Assembly: GCF_030815255.1 (NCBI RefSeq)
Contig: NZ_JAUSWN010000004.1
Span: forward strand, 62,001-126,000
Direction: 5' to 3'
Length of the DNA: 64,000 bases
Source of the DNA: Hathewaya limosa
Lineage (GTDB): Bacteria; Bacillota; Clostridia; Clostridiales; Clostridiaceae
In this document: positions 16,524 to 24,287 of the stretch, in pieces
Position numbering within the stretch: the stretch's first letter is position 1
How the letters are laid out: each line of letters starts with the position of its first letter
Program-made: the position numbers and the translations under genes
Notes under the pieces: model-generated
The model's input: only the letters and a program-made list of their open reading frames with translations
What the model was told of the DNA's origin: nothing
Database searches by the model: none

Positions 16524-17228
16524 GTGATTTTTATACATTGCTTATTAGAGATTGTAGGAAGTATGACTTTTTTTACAGCGTATATTTCAGGAAATAATTC
16601 ATTTCCCCAGCCTTTAACAGAAGAGGAGGAAAAGGAATATTTAACGAAATTTGCGGGAGGAGATCAATTAGCAAAAGGGGTTTTGATTGAAAGAAATTTA
16701 AGATTGGTTGCTCATATTGTTAAAAAGTATACTTATACAGGCAAGGATATGGATGACTTAATTTCTATTGGTACAGTTGGACTTATAAAGGCTATAGATT
16801 CATTTGATATAGCAAAAGGTACTAGATTAGCGACATATGCCGCTAGATGTATAGAAAATGAGATTTTAATGTTAATTAGGAATAACAAGAAAACAAAAAA
16901 TGAGGTTTATTTACAAGATCCTATAGGGGTAGATAAAGAAGGAAATGAAATTTCTCTAATGGATGTACTTAGTAGTGATGAAGATTCTATAATAGAAATT
17001 GTACAAAATAAGATTGAAACTAGAAAGCTATATGAAAAAATTAATAAAGATCTTACGGAAAGAGAGAAAATTATCATTAAAATGCGTTATGGTCTTCAAG
17101 ATGGAAAACCTCGAACTCAAAGAGAAATAGCAAAATATTTGGGTATTTCTAGATCATATGTTTCTAGAATTGAAAAAAGAGCATTAAAAAAACTTTATAA
17201 ATCTTTAAACTGTAAAAAAATAGTTTAA
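16524..17228 (+). CDS. sigK: Sporulation sigma factor SigK precursor (uninterrupted)
   Basis: A 234-residue sigma factor for late mother-cell gene expression. Region 2 is NLRLVAHIVKKY through LATYAARCIENEILM, and region 4 ends REIAKYLGISRSYVSRIEKRALKKL. The first roughly 19 residues (IFIHCLLEIVGSMTFFTA) form a hydrophobic pro-sequence, and the Y-I-S-G-N-N-S-F-P-Q-P stretch after it aligns with the mature start of B. subtilis SigK. GTG 16524 was chosen since GGGAGG lies just upstream; the TTG at 16509 overlaps that site. The gene is in one piece, with no skin-type element as found in C. difficile. Confidence 0.95.
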   Translation: MIFIHCLLEIVGSMTFFTAYISGNNSFPQPLTEEEEKEYLTKFAGGDQLAKGVLIERNLRLVAHIVKKYTYTGKDMDDLISIGTVGLIKAIDSFDIAKGTRLATYAARCIENEILMLIRNNKKTKNEVYLQDPIGVDKEGNEISLMDVLSSDEDSIIEIVQNKIETRKLYEKINKDLTEREKIIIKMRYGLQDGKPRTQREIAKYLGISRSYVSRIEKRALKKLYKSLNCKKIV

Positions 17229-17281
17229 ATTATATAATAATTTTACGTATAAGAAAATAAAGAACTTAGGGGGAACTTAGA

Positions 17282-18337
17282 ATGATTAAGTTAGACGACT
17301 TATTAGAAATAGCGGTAGAAAAAAATGCTTCTGATATACATTTAACAGTTGGTGCTTATCCATATATAAGGGTAAATGGAGAACTTAGCAAAGTGTATAA
17401 TGAAAAATTAACAGTAGATGATACTAAAAATTTTGCCATAGCTATTTTAAATGAAGACTACAAAACATATGAAACAATAGGTGAAATAGATACTACCTAT
17501 TCATTGGCGGGATTAGGAAGATTTAGAGTAAATATATATAAACAAAGAAGTAGTGATACTTTAGCCATACGAATTGTAGGAGGTAAAATTCCAACATTAA
17601 AGGAACTTAATATGCCTACAGTAGTTAAGGAGTTTGCATTAAAAGATAGGGGATTAATTTTGGTTACAGGTCCTACCGGAAGTGGAAAAAGTACAACTCT
17701 TGCTGCTCTTATAAATGAAATAAACAATACAAGATCAGAACATATTATAACTTTAGAAAAACCTATTGAGTTTTTATATAAACATAATAGATCTATTGTA
17801 AATCAAAGAGAAATGGGTAGAGATAGTGAAAATTTTGAAACAGCTTTAAAAACTCTTTTGAGAGAAGATCCAGATGTAGTGTTTATCAGTGAACTTAATA
17901 CCCAGGAATCAATATCTATTGCTCTTACGGCAGCAGAAAATGGAAGATTAGTTTTATCATCAATGAATACCATGGGAGTTTGCAAAACTATAGAAAGAAT
18001 TATAGAATATTTCCCTCCATACCAACAGGAACAAGTTAGAATACAATTGAGTAATGTATTACAAGGAGTGGTGTCTCAACAGTTAATTCCTAGACATAAT
18101 GGTGAAGGTAGAATTCTATCTATGGAATTAATGACAGTAAATCCTACTATACAAACCCTAATTAGAGAGGGAAAAATACAACAAATTGAATCTATAATCC
18201 AGACAGGTAATAAACTTGGGATGAAAACTATGGATATGTCTTTAGTAGAGTTATATAAACAAGGCGAAATTTCTAAAGATATAGCATTGACTTATGCTAT
18301 GGATAAGGAAATTATGTTAAGAATGCTTATGTTATAA
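17282..18337 (+). CDS. PilT-like type IV pilus retraction ATPase, degenerate motifs
   Basis: A 351-residue PilT/VirB11-superfamily ATPase. The N-terminal PAS-like domain has the typical ASDIHLTVGAYPYIRVNG, and Walker A is GPTGSGKST (130-138). Several PilT hallmarks are altered: the Asp box EDPIE reads EKPIE (159-163), the Walker B end GEMRD reads SELNT, and the His box TGHLV...TLHT reads NGRLV...SMNT. The LIREGK motif is retained. Nucleotide binding is therefore likely, while hydrolysis or retraction may be weakened. Standing between sigK and ftsA, with no other pilus genes in the window, it may have a role outside classical twitching. No pilus subunits are near to confirm a motility function. 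Confidence 0.85.
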   Translation: MIKLDDLLEIAVEKNASDIHLTVGAYPYIRVNGELSKVYNEKLTVDDTKNFAIAILNEDYKTYETIGEIDTTYSLAGLGRFRVNIYKQRSSDTLAIRIVGGKIPTLKELNMPTVVKEFALKDRGLILVTGPTGSGKSTTLAALINEINNTRSEHIITLEKPIEFLYKHNRSIVNQREMGRDSENFETALKTLLREDPDVVFISELNTQESISIALTAAENGRLVLSSMNTMGVCKTIERIIEYFPPYQQEQVRIQLSNVLQGVVSQQLIPRHNGEGRILSMELMTVNPTIQTLIREGKIQQIESIIQTGNKLGMKTMDMSLVELYKQGEISKDIALTYAMDKEIMLRMLML

Positions 18338-18338
18338 T

Positions 18339-18385
18339 AAAAAAGATAAGATAATAGTTTTATGTACTATTATCTTATCTTTTTT
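18339..18385 (+). terminator. Strong terminator after pilT-like gene
   Basis: AAAGATAAGATAATAGT pairs with ACTATTATCTTATCTTT around a seven-base loop and is followed by a T run. It separates the sigK-pilT unit from ftsA-ftsZ. Confidence 0.9.
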
Positions 18386-18426
18386 AAATAATAAATTCAT
18401 TAATATAAGCTAATTTTAAAGAAATA

Positions 18427-18456
18427 TTGCTAAAATTGGTTCTTTTATATTATAAT
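18427..18456 (+). promoter_or_regulatory. Sigma-A promoter for ftsA-ftsZ
   Basis: TTGCTA (18427-18432), an 18-base spacer and a perfect TATAAT (18451-18456). It lies about 220 bases before ftsA, giving a long leader that contains the palindrome at 18483-18506. The rest of the 337-base gap holds only AT-rich sequence. Confidence 0.6.
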
Positions 18457-18482
18457 ATAAAGTATATAAAGTTCTTATTATG

Positions 18483-18506
18483 TGATATAATTAATTAATT
18501 ATATCA
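18483..18506. repeat. Perfect 24-bp palindrome in the ftsA leader
   Basis: A perfect self-complementary 24-mer, with half-site TGATATAATTAA, lies about 25 bases after the predicted ftsAZ transcription start. It could be an operator for a dimeric regulator or an RNA hairpin; it lacks a clean T tract, so it is a poor terminator. Confidence 0.5.
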
Positions 18507-18674
18507 GGGTTTTAAAATATACATAGATGAGATTTCGTACCTTAATTTATTTGTTTAAAAATTTTTTACTAAAAAAAAAGCATTTTATTACAAAAAACAT
18601 AGTTAAAATAAAAGGAAAAATAAGTTTTGTGTTGAATATATAATTTTGAGGATTCTCTTAAGGAGGTTAAATTC

Positions 18675-19937
18675 ATGTATAGGTATATTGTAGGACTAGA
18701 TATAGGATCTTCAAAGATTTGTGCTTCAATGGGCAAGGTTAACAGCGAAGGGACAATGCAAATTATGGGAATCACCTCCGTTTCTTGTAGTGGTCTTAAA
18801 AAAGGCGCTGTAGTAGACATTGATGTAACATCAGAAGCTATTGAAAAGTGTATTTTTAACTTAGAAAAGATCGTACAATTTAAAATAAATGAAGCTTATA
18901 TTAGCATACAAGGTGGGCTTTGTAATTTTTGTAGTAATAAAGGCATAGTTGCTGTAGAAAGTGAAGATAAGGAAATTACAAAAAGTGATGTTAATAGAGC
19001 ATTAGAGGCAGCTAAGATGATTTCAGTTGAAGGAAATAATGAAATTATTACAGCTATACCAGAACAATTTATTATAGATGGATACGATAATATAAAAGAT
19101 CCTATAGGTATGTGTGGAGTAAAATTAGAAGTAGATGCTAAAATAGCATTATCTCAAAGTACCATAATAAATAATCTTATTAAAAGTGTTAATAATGCAG
19201 GTATAAAAGTGTTAGGAATTACACTAGAACCTATTGCATTGGCATCTGCACTTTTATCATCAGAAGAAAAGGAAAAGGGAATAGCTATTGTTGATATAGG
19301 ATATGATACAATAAATATTTCTATATTTAAAGGTCAGAAATTATGTAAAACTATTTTTATACCTCTTGGAGGAGATAATATTACTAAGGATTTATCCTTA
19401 TGTTTAAATATTTCTTATGAAGAGGCAGAAAAACTTAAGTTGAAATATGGTTCTGTTATTAAAGATAAAGTTGAAGATGAGAAAATAAGAATATATACGT
19501 CTCAAAGAGAAGAATATGAAGTAAATTATTATACTTTAGTTGATATTATTAATGCAAGAGTAGATGAAACCTTAAAATTTATAAAAGCATTTATAAAAGA
19601 AAGTGGTTATTATGAAGAAATTTACAATATAGTTCTTATAGGAGGGGGAATTTCTTTCCTAAAAGGTATTGTAGAACTTTGTGAAAATATATTAAAAAGA
19701 CCTGTAAGAATTGGTATACCTCAATATATCGGAGCGTCAAATACTTTATATGCAACTTCAGTTGGAATAGTTAGTGATGTAGCTAAGAGTATAAAGTTAG
19801 ACCGTCCTAAAAAAACTACTAATCCAGTAGTTGAAGAAGAACTAGACTTTAGTATCGATGAGGAAGACTTAGAACAAAATTATGAAGGTTCAGGAATTAT
19901 GGGTAAAATTAAAGAGTTTTTTGCAGATTTTTTCTAA
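18675..19937 (+). CDS. ftsA: Cell division protein FtsA
   Basis: A 420-residue actin-like protein that tethers FtsZ to the membrane and recruits the divisome. The phosphate-1 loop is VGLDIGSSKICA (residues 6-17), domain 1C begins near QIMGITSVSCSGLKKGAVVD, the connect/phosphate-2 region has IAIVDIGYDTINISIF, and the adenosine motif is IVLIGGGISFLKGI. The C-terminal MGKIKEFFADFF is a short amphipathic helix, the expected membrane-targeting segment, set after an acidic linker. AAGGAGG precedes the ATG. ftsZ follows after 17 bases, so the pair is one operon. Confidence 0.95.
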   Translation: MYRYIVGLDIGSSKICASMGKVNSEGTMQIMGITSVSCSGLKKGAVVDIDVTSEAIEKCIFNLEKIVQFKINEAYISIQGGLCNFCSNKGIVAVESEDKEITKSDVNRALEAAKMISVEGNNEIITAIPEQFIIDGYDNIKDPIGMCGVKLEVDAKIALSQSTIINNLIKSVNNAGIKVLGITLEPIALASALLSSEEKEKGIAIVDIGYDTINISIFKGQKLCKTIFIPLGGDNITKDLSLCLNISYEEAEKLKLKYGSVIKDKVEDEKIRIYTSQREEYEVNYYTLVDIINARVDETLKFIKAFIKESGYYEEIYNIVLIGGGISFLKGIVELCENILKRPVRIGIPQYIGASNTLYATSVGIVSDVAKSIKLDRPKKTTNPVVEEELDFSIDEEDLEQNYEGSGIMGKIKEFFADFF

Positions 19938-19954
19938 TATAAGGAGGTAGTACT

Positions 19955-21082
19955 GTGATAGATATTGATATGCGAGATCTTACTCAGATTAAGGTAATAG
20001 GCTGTGGTGGTGGAGGAAATAACGCCGTTAACAGAATGATAAAAGAAGGATTGAGAAATGTAGAATTTATAGGGATTAATACAGATAAACAAGCTTTAAT
20101 TTTATCTCAAGCTTCCCAAAAGATTCAAATAGGAGACAAACTTACTAAGGGATTAGGTGCAGGTGCTAACCCTGAAATTGGAAGAAAAGCTGCTGAAGAA
20201 AGTAAAGAAGAAATATCTGAAGCTATAAAAGGCGCAGATATGGTATTTATAACGGCAGGTATGGGTGGTGGAACTGGAACAGGTGCTGCTCCAGTTGTTG
20301 CAGAAATAGCTAAGTCTATGAATATTTTAACTGTAGGAGTGGTAACAAAACCATTCCCATTTGAAGGTCGCAAGAGAATGTTACAAGCTGAACTTGGTAT
20401 AAAGGAATTAAAAGAAAAGGTAGATACCCTAGTTACAATACCAAATGAAAGATTGTTAACAATGGTAGATAAGAAAACTTCATTAATGGAAGCTTTCGGA
20501 TATGCTGATGATGTATTAAGACAAGGTGTACAAGGTATAGCAGATTTAATTACTGTTCCGGGACTTGTAAACTTAGACTTTGCTGATGTAAGAACTATTA
20601 TGTTAGATAAAGGTTTAGCACATATGGGCGTTGGATATTCATCAGGAGAAAATAGAGCGGTTGAGGCTGCAAAACAAGCAATATCAAGTCCACTTATAGA
20701 AACATCTATAGTTGGTGCTACTGGAGTGTTATTAAACATAACTGGTGGAGAAGATATTGGATTATTAGAATTAGATGAAGCTTGTGAAATTGTAAGAGAA
20801 GCAGCAGATCCAGATGCAAATATTATATTTGGTGCTGTGATCGATGAAAGTTTAGGAGAAGAACTAAAAATTACAGTTATAGCAACAGGATTTGATACAG
20901 ATAGACAAGGAAATAAAAGTAAAGAATCAGGCATGAAGATCATAGATCAACAACCTAAAACTGTTGTAGAGGAAACACCAGTAAAAGCAAATGTTTCCAA
21001 AGAAGAGGTAGCAGCAACAAAGGTGCCTTATGAAGAAAGTGAATTAGAAATTCCAGCTTTCTTAAGAAGACAAAGTAGATAA
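19955..21082 (+). CDS. ftsZ: Cell division GTPase FtsZ
   Basis: A 375-residue tubulin homologue that forms the Z ring. GGGGNNAVNRM opens the nucleotide fold, the tubulin signature GGGTGTG is at 104-110, and the T7 catalytic loop NLDFADVRTIM is present. After a variable acidic linker the conserved C-terminal peptide EIPAFLRRQSR ends the protein; this is the part that binds FtsA, SepF and others. Translation starts at GTG 19955 after AAGGAGG. Two tandem terminator-like hairpins follow, insulating the division genes from the spoIIG operon downstream. Confidence 0.98.
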   Translation: MIDIDMRDLTQIKVIGCGGGGNNAVNRMIKEGLRNVEFIGINTDKQALILSQASQKIQIGDKLTKGLGAGANPEIGRKAAEESKEEISEAIKGADMVFITAGMGGGTGTGAAPVVAEIAKSMNILTVGVVTKPFPFEGRKRMLQAELGIKELKEKVDTLVTIPNERLLTMVDKKTSLMEAFGYADDVLRQGVQGIADLITVPGLVNLDFADVRTIMLDKGLAHMGVGYSSGENRAVEAAKQAISSPLIETSIVGATGVLLNITGGEDIGLLELDEACEIVREAADPDANIIFGAVIDESLGEELKITVIATGFDTDRQGNKSKESGMKIIDQQPKTVVEETPVKANVSKEEVAATKVPYEESELEIPAFLRRQSR

Positions 21083-21100
21083 TTGAAGTTTTTATGTAAG

Positions 21101-21150
21101 GAGCTATTTCGAAATAGAAGTTAAATTTCTATGGAGAGATAGCTTTTTTA
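21101..21150 (+). terminator. First terminator after ftsZ
   Basis: AGCTATTTC pairs with GAGATAGCT (one G-U), with an inner ATAGAA/TTCTAT helix, followed by TTTTTTA. The 21083-21411 gap holds this, a second hairpin and the spoIIG promoter. Confidence 0.75.
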
Positions 21151-21224
21151 TAAATTTATTATCTAAAATTGTATAAAAAGTTTATGAAAATATTTTTCTG
21201 GAAAATAATGTGTTGAATTTAAAT

Positions 21225-21282
21225 AAAAGTGGTTTATAAGATGATTAAAAAATTATTTTATAAATCGCTTTTATTTATTTTT
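21225..21282 (+). terminator. Second terminator-like hairpin after ftsZ
   Basis: AAAAGTGGTTTATAA (21225-21239) pairs with TTATAAATCGCTTTT (21258-21272) using two G-U pairs, which is what an RNA hairpin rather than a DNA palindrome would show. It is followed by ATTTATTTTT. Confidence 0.6.
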
Positions 21283-21354
21283 AAATAAAAAATAGAGATT
21301 ATTGTATTAAGAAGGGGAATGATTTTATTTGAAAAAATTATTTTTCTTATACAA

Positions 21355-21388
21355 ATTGACAAAATTTTGAAATTCATAAGTATATAAT
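21355..21388 (+). promoter_or_regulatory. spoIIG promoter: Spo0A box, TTGACA, 21-base spacer, TATAAT
   Basis: A perfect -35 (21356-21361) and a perfect -10 (21383-21388) are separated by 21 bases, too far for ordinary sigma-A use. The B. subtilis spoIIG promoter has a similarly over-long spacer and depends on Spo0A. On the reverse strand TTTGTCAAT (21355-21363) overlaps the -35 and differs from the 0A box TTTGTCRAA at one base. A weaker 0A-like TGTGTTGAA is near 21210. Confidence 0.7.
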
Positions 21389-21411
21389 ATATAAATAAAG
21401 GGGGAATGCTT

Positions 21412-22212
21412 ATGGCTATATATTTGGACATGCTTATATTAGAGAATTTTATAGTAAATTACTTTCTTGTAACATTAAGTTGCAAAACTATAAATATAAA
21501 ATATAGTATTTTAAGAAATATTATTGCAGCTTTAATAGGAAGCTTATCATGTGCCTTTTTTATATTTTTTTATATGCCTGTGATTGTACAAGGAATACTA
21601 AAATTCTTAATAGCATTTTTAATGATTTTTATAGCTATGAAAAATAAAATAAGCAATATGATTAAAGGGTTCTTTACTTTATTAGTATATTCTATGGTAC
21701 TTGCAGGAATTTGTATATTTTTTATTTATACAGAAAAAGGAGTGCTTCCACAAAATACGTATATAATAAATTTTCCTTATAAAAAACTCCTTATAGTGAT
21801 GATGATTGCTTATTTATTAGTAAATAGAGTAGTTATATATATTAAAGACAGGATAACCTTTAATAGTTTGATTTATGATATAGAAATAAATTTAAAGGGA
21901 AATAAAAAAACTGTAACAGCCTTTTTGGATACAGGAAATGAATTAAGAGAACCTGTTACGAATTTACCCGTTATTATTGTGGAGGACAATGTATTTAATA
22001 AAATTGATTTAAAAAAAGAAGATGAATTTTTAATTCCCTATAAGGTTGTAAATGGAAAAAATGATACTTTAAAAGGAGTGAAGGCTACTAGTATTAAATT
22101 ATTCAGCAAAAGTAAATCTTTTGAAATTAAGGAGGGAATAATTGCATTTTGCAATACTAATTTAAGCAAAAGTGGAGAATATAAAGCTCTTTTATCTAGA
22201 GGTATTTTATAA
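21412..22212 (+). CDS. spoIIGA: Sigma-E processing peptidase SpoIIGA
   Basis: A 266-residue membrane aspartic protease that removes the pro-sequence of sigma-E in the mother cell after a signal from the forespore. The N-terminal half is hydrophobic with about five membrane segments. The C-terminal cytosolic half has the protease motif FLDTGNELREP with the predicted catalytic Asp173. The ATG at 21412 is well placed after AAAGGGGG, whereas the in-frame ATG at 21406 is too close. sigE follows after 17 bases, the universal spoIIG operon order. Its promoter shows the Spo0A-type features described separately. Confidence 0.95.
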   Translation: MAIYLDMLILENFIVNYFLVTLSCKTINIKYSILRNIIAALIGSLSCAFFIFFYMPVIVQGILKFLIAFLMIFIAMKNKISNMIKGFFTLLVYSMVLAGICIFFIYTEKGVLPQNTYIINFPYKKLLIVMMIAYLLVNRVVIYIKDRITFNSLIYDIEINLKGNKKTVTAFLDTGNELREPVTNLPVIIVEDNVFNKIDLKKEDEFLIPYKVVNGKNDTLKGVKATSIKLFSKSKSFEIKEGIIAFCNTNLSKSGEYKALLSRGIL

Positions 22213-22229
22213 AAATAGGAGGAAAGATT

Positions 22230-22937
22230 ATGACTAAGTTAAAGATATTTTTAAATAAGATTCTTTGCAAATTTAAGGTTTTTACAAAGAATGTTTTTTA
22301 CATAGGTGGAAATGATGCATTACCACCTCCATTGACAAAGGATGAGGAAGAAAAGCTTGTTAACAAGATTTTAAATGGAGAAGAAGAAACTAGATCTATT
22401 TTAATTGAAAGAAACTTAAGATTAGTTGTATATATTGCAAGAAAATTTGAAAATACAGGTGTTAATATTGAAGATTTAATTTCTGTTGGAACTATAGGAC
22501 TTATTAAGGCTGTTAATACATTTGATCCTAATAAGATGATTAAGTTAGCGACGTATGCTTCTCGATGTATTGAAAATGAAATTTTAATGTACTTAAGGCG
22601 TAACAGCAAGGTAAAAGCTGAAATATCATTTTATGAACCATTAAATATAGATTGGGATGGAAATGAACTTCTACTTTCGGATATTTTAGGTACTGATAAT
22701 GATATGGTATATAATATGATAGAAGATGAAGTTGATAAACAACTTTTGATACTTGCTATGAAAAAATTAAATAATAGAGAAAGAGAAATTGTAGAATTAA
22801 GATTTGGATTAAATGGTAAAGGAGAAAAAACGCAAAAAGAAGTTGCGGATATGCTTGGAATCTCTCAATCTTATATTTCTAGATTAGAAAAAAGAATAAT
22901 AAAAAGATTAAAAAAAGAAATTAATAAAATGTTATAA
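22230..22937 (+). CDS. sigE: Early mother-cell sigma factor SigE precursor
   Basis: A 235-residue sporulation sigma factor for the early mother cell. The first 23 or so residues (MTKLKIFLNKILCKFKVF) are a basic amphipathic pro-sequence that binds membrane, and cleavage is expected just before YIGGNDALPPPL by comparison with B. subtilis. Region 2 contains NLRLVVYIARKFENTG and LATYASRCIENEILMYLRR, and region 4 ends ADMLGISQSYISRLEKRI. AGGAGGAAAG precedes the ATG. It forms an operon with spoIIGA. The sequence is highly similar to SigK at 16524, as expected for the pair. Confidence 0.97.
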   Translation: MTKLKIFLNKILCKFKVFTKNVFYIGGNDALPPPLTKDEEEKLVNKILNGEEETRSILIERNLRLVVYIARKFENTGVNIEDLISVGTIGLIKAVNTFDPNKMIKLATYASRCIENEILMYLRRNSKVKAEISFYEPLNIDWDGNELLLSDILGTDNDMVYNMIEDEVDKQLLILAMKKLNNREREIVELRFGLNGKGEKTQKEVADMLGISQSYISRLEKRIIKRLKKEINKML

Positions 22938-22948
22938 GGTTGTCTTAT

Positions 22949-22977
22949 GTATAAAAATCTAATCATAAGGGGAAAAT
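22949..22977 (+). promoter_or_regulatory. Candidate sigma-F/sigma-G promoter for sigG
   Basis: GTATA (22949-22953), a 15-base spacer and GGGGAAAAT (22969-22977) fit the forespore sigma-F pattern GYATA-N15-GGNNANANT. It lies in the short sigE-sigG gap, where B. subtilis sigG also has its forespore promoter. Confidence 0.65.
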
Positions 22978-23012
22978 TTTAATGCAACTATACTGAAGGG
23001 ATGGATGACCTT

Positions 23013-23786
23013 ATGATGAGTAATAAAGTTGAGATATGTGGTGTTAATACATCTAAATTGCCTATCTTAAAAGAAAAAGAAATGAAAGAATTATTGTTGA
23101 AGCTTAAAGATGGTGATGAAATAGCAAGAGAAAAATTTATTCAAGGAAATTTAAGGTTAGTATTAAGTGTTATTCAAAGATTTAATAATAGAGGAGAAAA
23201 TGTAGATGATTTGTTCCAAGTAGGATGTATTGGATTGATTAAATCCATAGATAATTTTGATCTATCTCAAAATGTTAAATTTTCAACTTATGCAGTTCCT
23301 ATGATAATTGGAGAAATTAGAAGATATTTAAGAGATAATAACTCAATAAGAGTAAGTCGTTCCCTTAGAGATATAGCCTATAAGGCATTGCAAGTTAGAG
23401 ATAGTTTTATTAATAAAAATAATAAGGAACCAACTGTATCTCAAATTGCAAAGGAACTAAAAATTGATCGAGAAGATGTTGTATTTGCATTAGATGCTAT
23501 CCAAGATCCAGTATCTCTATTTGAACCTATATATCATGATGGGGGAGATGCAATTTTTGTAATGGATCAAATAAGTGACAATAAAAATGCAGATGAAAAT
23601 TGGATTGAAGATCTTTGTATTAATGAAGCAATGAAAAAGCTTAATAGTAGAGAAAAACTTATTTTAAATTTGAGATTTTTTAATGGAAGAACTCAAATGG
23701 AGGTTGCAGATGAAATAGGAATTTCTCAAGCTCAAGTATCAAGATTAGAAAAATCTGCATTGAAGCATATGAGAAAATTTATTTAA
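23013..23786 (+). CDS. sigG: Late forespore sigma factor SigG
   Basis: A 257-residue sigma factor for late forespore genes. SNKVEICGVNTSKLPILKEKEM is the characteristic N-terminus, region 2 holds NLRLVLSVIQRFNNRGENVDD and STYAVPMIIGEIRRYLRD, and region 4 ends GISQAQVSRLEKSALKHM. The start is uncertain: ATG 23013 or 23016 gives the usual N-terminus, while ATG 23001 would add MDDL and abuts its Shine-Dalgarno. A sigma-F-type promoter precedes it. A clean terminator follows the stop. The gene order spoIIGA-sigE-sigG matches other spore formers. Confidence 0.97.
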   Translation: MMSNKVEICGVNTSKLPILKEKEMKELLLKLKDGDEIAREKFIQGNLRLVLSVIQRFNNRGENVDDLFQVGCIGLIKSIDNFDLSQNVKFSTYAVPMIIGEIRRYLRDNNSIRVSRSLRDIAYKALQVRDSFINKNNKEPTVSQIAKELKIDREDVVFALDAIQDPVSLFEPIYHDGGDAIFVMDQISDNKNADENWIEDLCINEAMKKLNSREKLILNLRFFNGRTQMEVADEIGISQAQVSRLEKSALKHMRKFI

Positions 23787-23788
23787 AT

Positions 23789-23813
23789 TAAGGCCTTAGT
23801 GCCTTATTTTTTT
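23789..23813 (+). terminator. Terminator after sigG
   Basis: TAAGGC (23789-23794) and GCCTTA (23801-23806) form a perfect six-base stem with a six-base loop, followed by seven T residues. Confidence 0.9.
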
Positions 23814-23883
23814 AACATATTTTATGAAAAAACAGCATATTTATATTAGAGATGAGACTATATTAATGTTAGGAGGGGGAAGC

Positions 23884-24189
23884 TTGGAGAATGTAATACA
23901 GGAAGAATTATTTTCTTTAAATAATCTTAAAACCATGGAGGTTATTGACATAGATACTGGAAGAAGATTAGGACATATTAAGGATTTAGTTGTTGATTGT
24001 GAGGAATATAAAATAGATTATATTTTATTACCACAAGAAAAAAATTCGTGGTTTGGAAAGGAAAATTTCTTACAAATTCCTTGGAATAATATTGATAAAA
24101 TTGGTATAGATGTTATCTTAGTACATGCAGAACTTAAATTTAATGCAGAAAATTTTAAAGAAAATAATACAAATAACAAATTTTTTTAA
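23884..24189 (+). CDS. YlmC/YmxH family PRC-barrel sporulation protein
   Basis: A roughly 101-residue PRC-barrel protein. The core MEVIDIDTGRRLGHIKDLVVD and the C-terminal FLQIPWNNIDKIGIDVILV are typical of the YlmC/YmxH family, whose genes follow sigG in Bacillus too. The family is associated with sporulation but its biochemical role is unknown. The start was set at TTG 23884, which follows a very strong AGGAGGGGG. An in-frame ATG at 23824 would add 20 residues, but it lies only about ten bases after the sigG terminator and has no ribosome-binding site. The N-terminus remains longer than the Bacillus version by around 15 residues. Confidence 0.8.
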   Translation: MENVIQEELFSLNNLKTMEVIDIDTGRRLGHIKDLVVDCEEYKIDYILLPQEKNSWFGKENFLQIPWNNIDKIGIDVILVHAELKFNAENFKENNTNNKFF

Positions 24190-24287
24190 TAAATTTGATA
24201 AAATTTGAAATTATGTATGGAAATTTTTTAATAAAAATGTTAATATGAGAATGACAATTTATAAATTCTAAAGGAAGATGCTGAAAA

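Noticed and set aside
16455..18337. Skin-type element or integrase around sigK
   Set aside because: The sigK frame is continuous and no recombinase gene or attachment repeat is seen nearby.
20125..20943. A 272-codon reverse open frame opposite ftsZ
   Set aside because: It lies entirely antisense to a highly conserved gene, has no ribosome-binding site and a low-complexity Ser/Pro/Asn composition typical of shadow frames in AT-rich DNA.
23835..23865. Sigma-G-like GCATA-18-CTATATTA before the ymxH start
   Set aside because: The -10 agrees at only about four positions, so it could be chance in AT-rich DNA.
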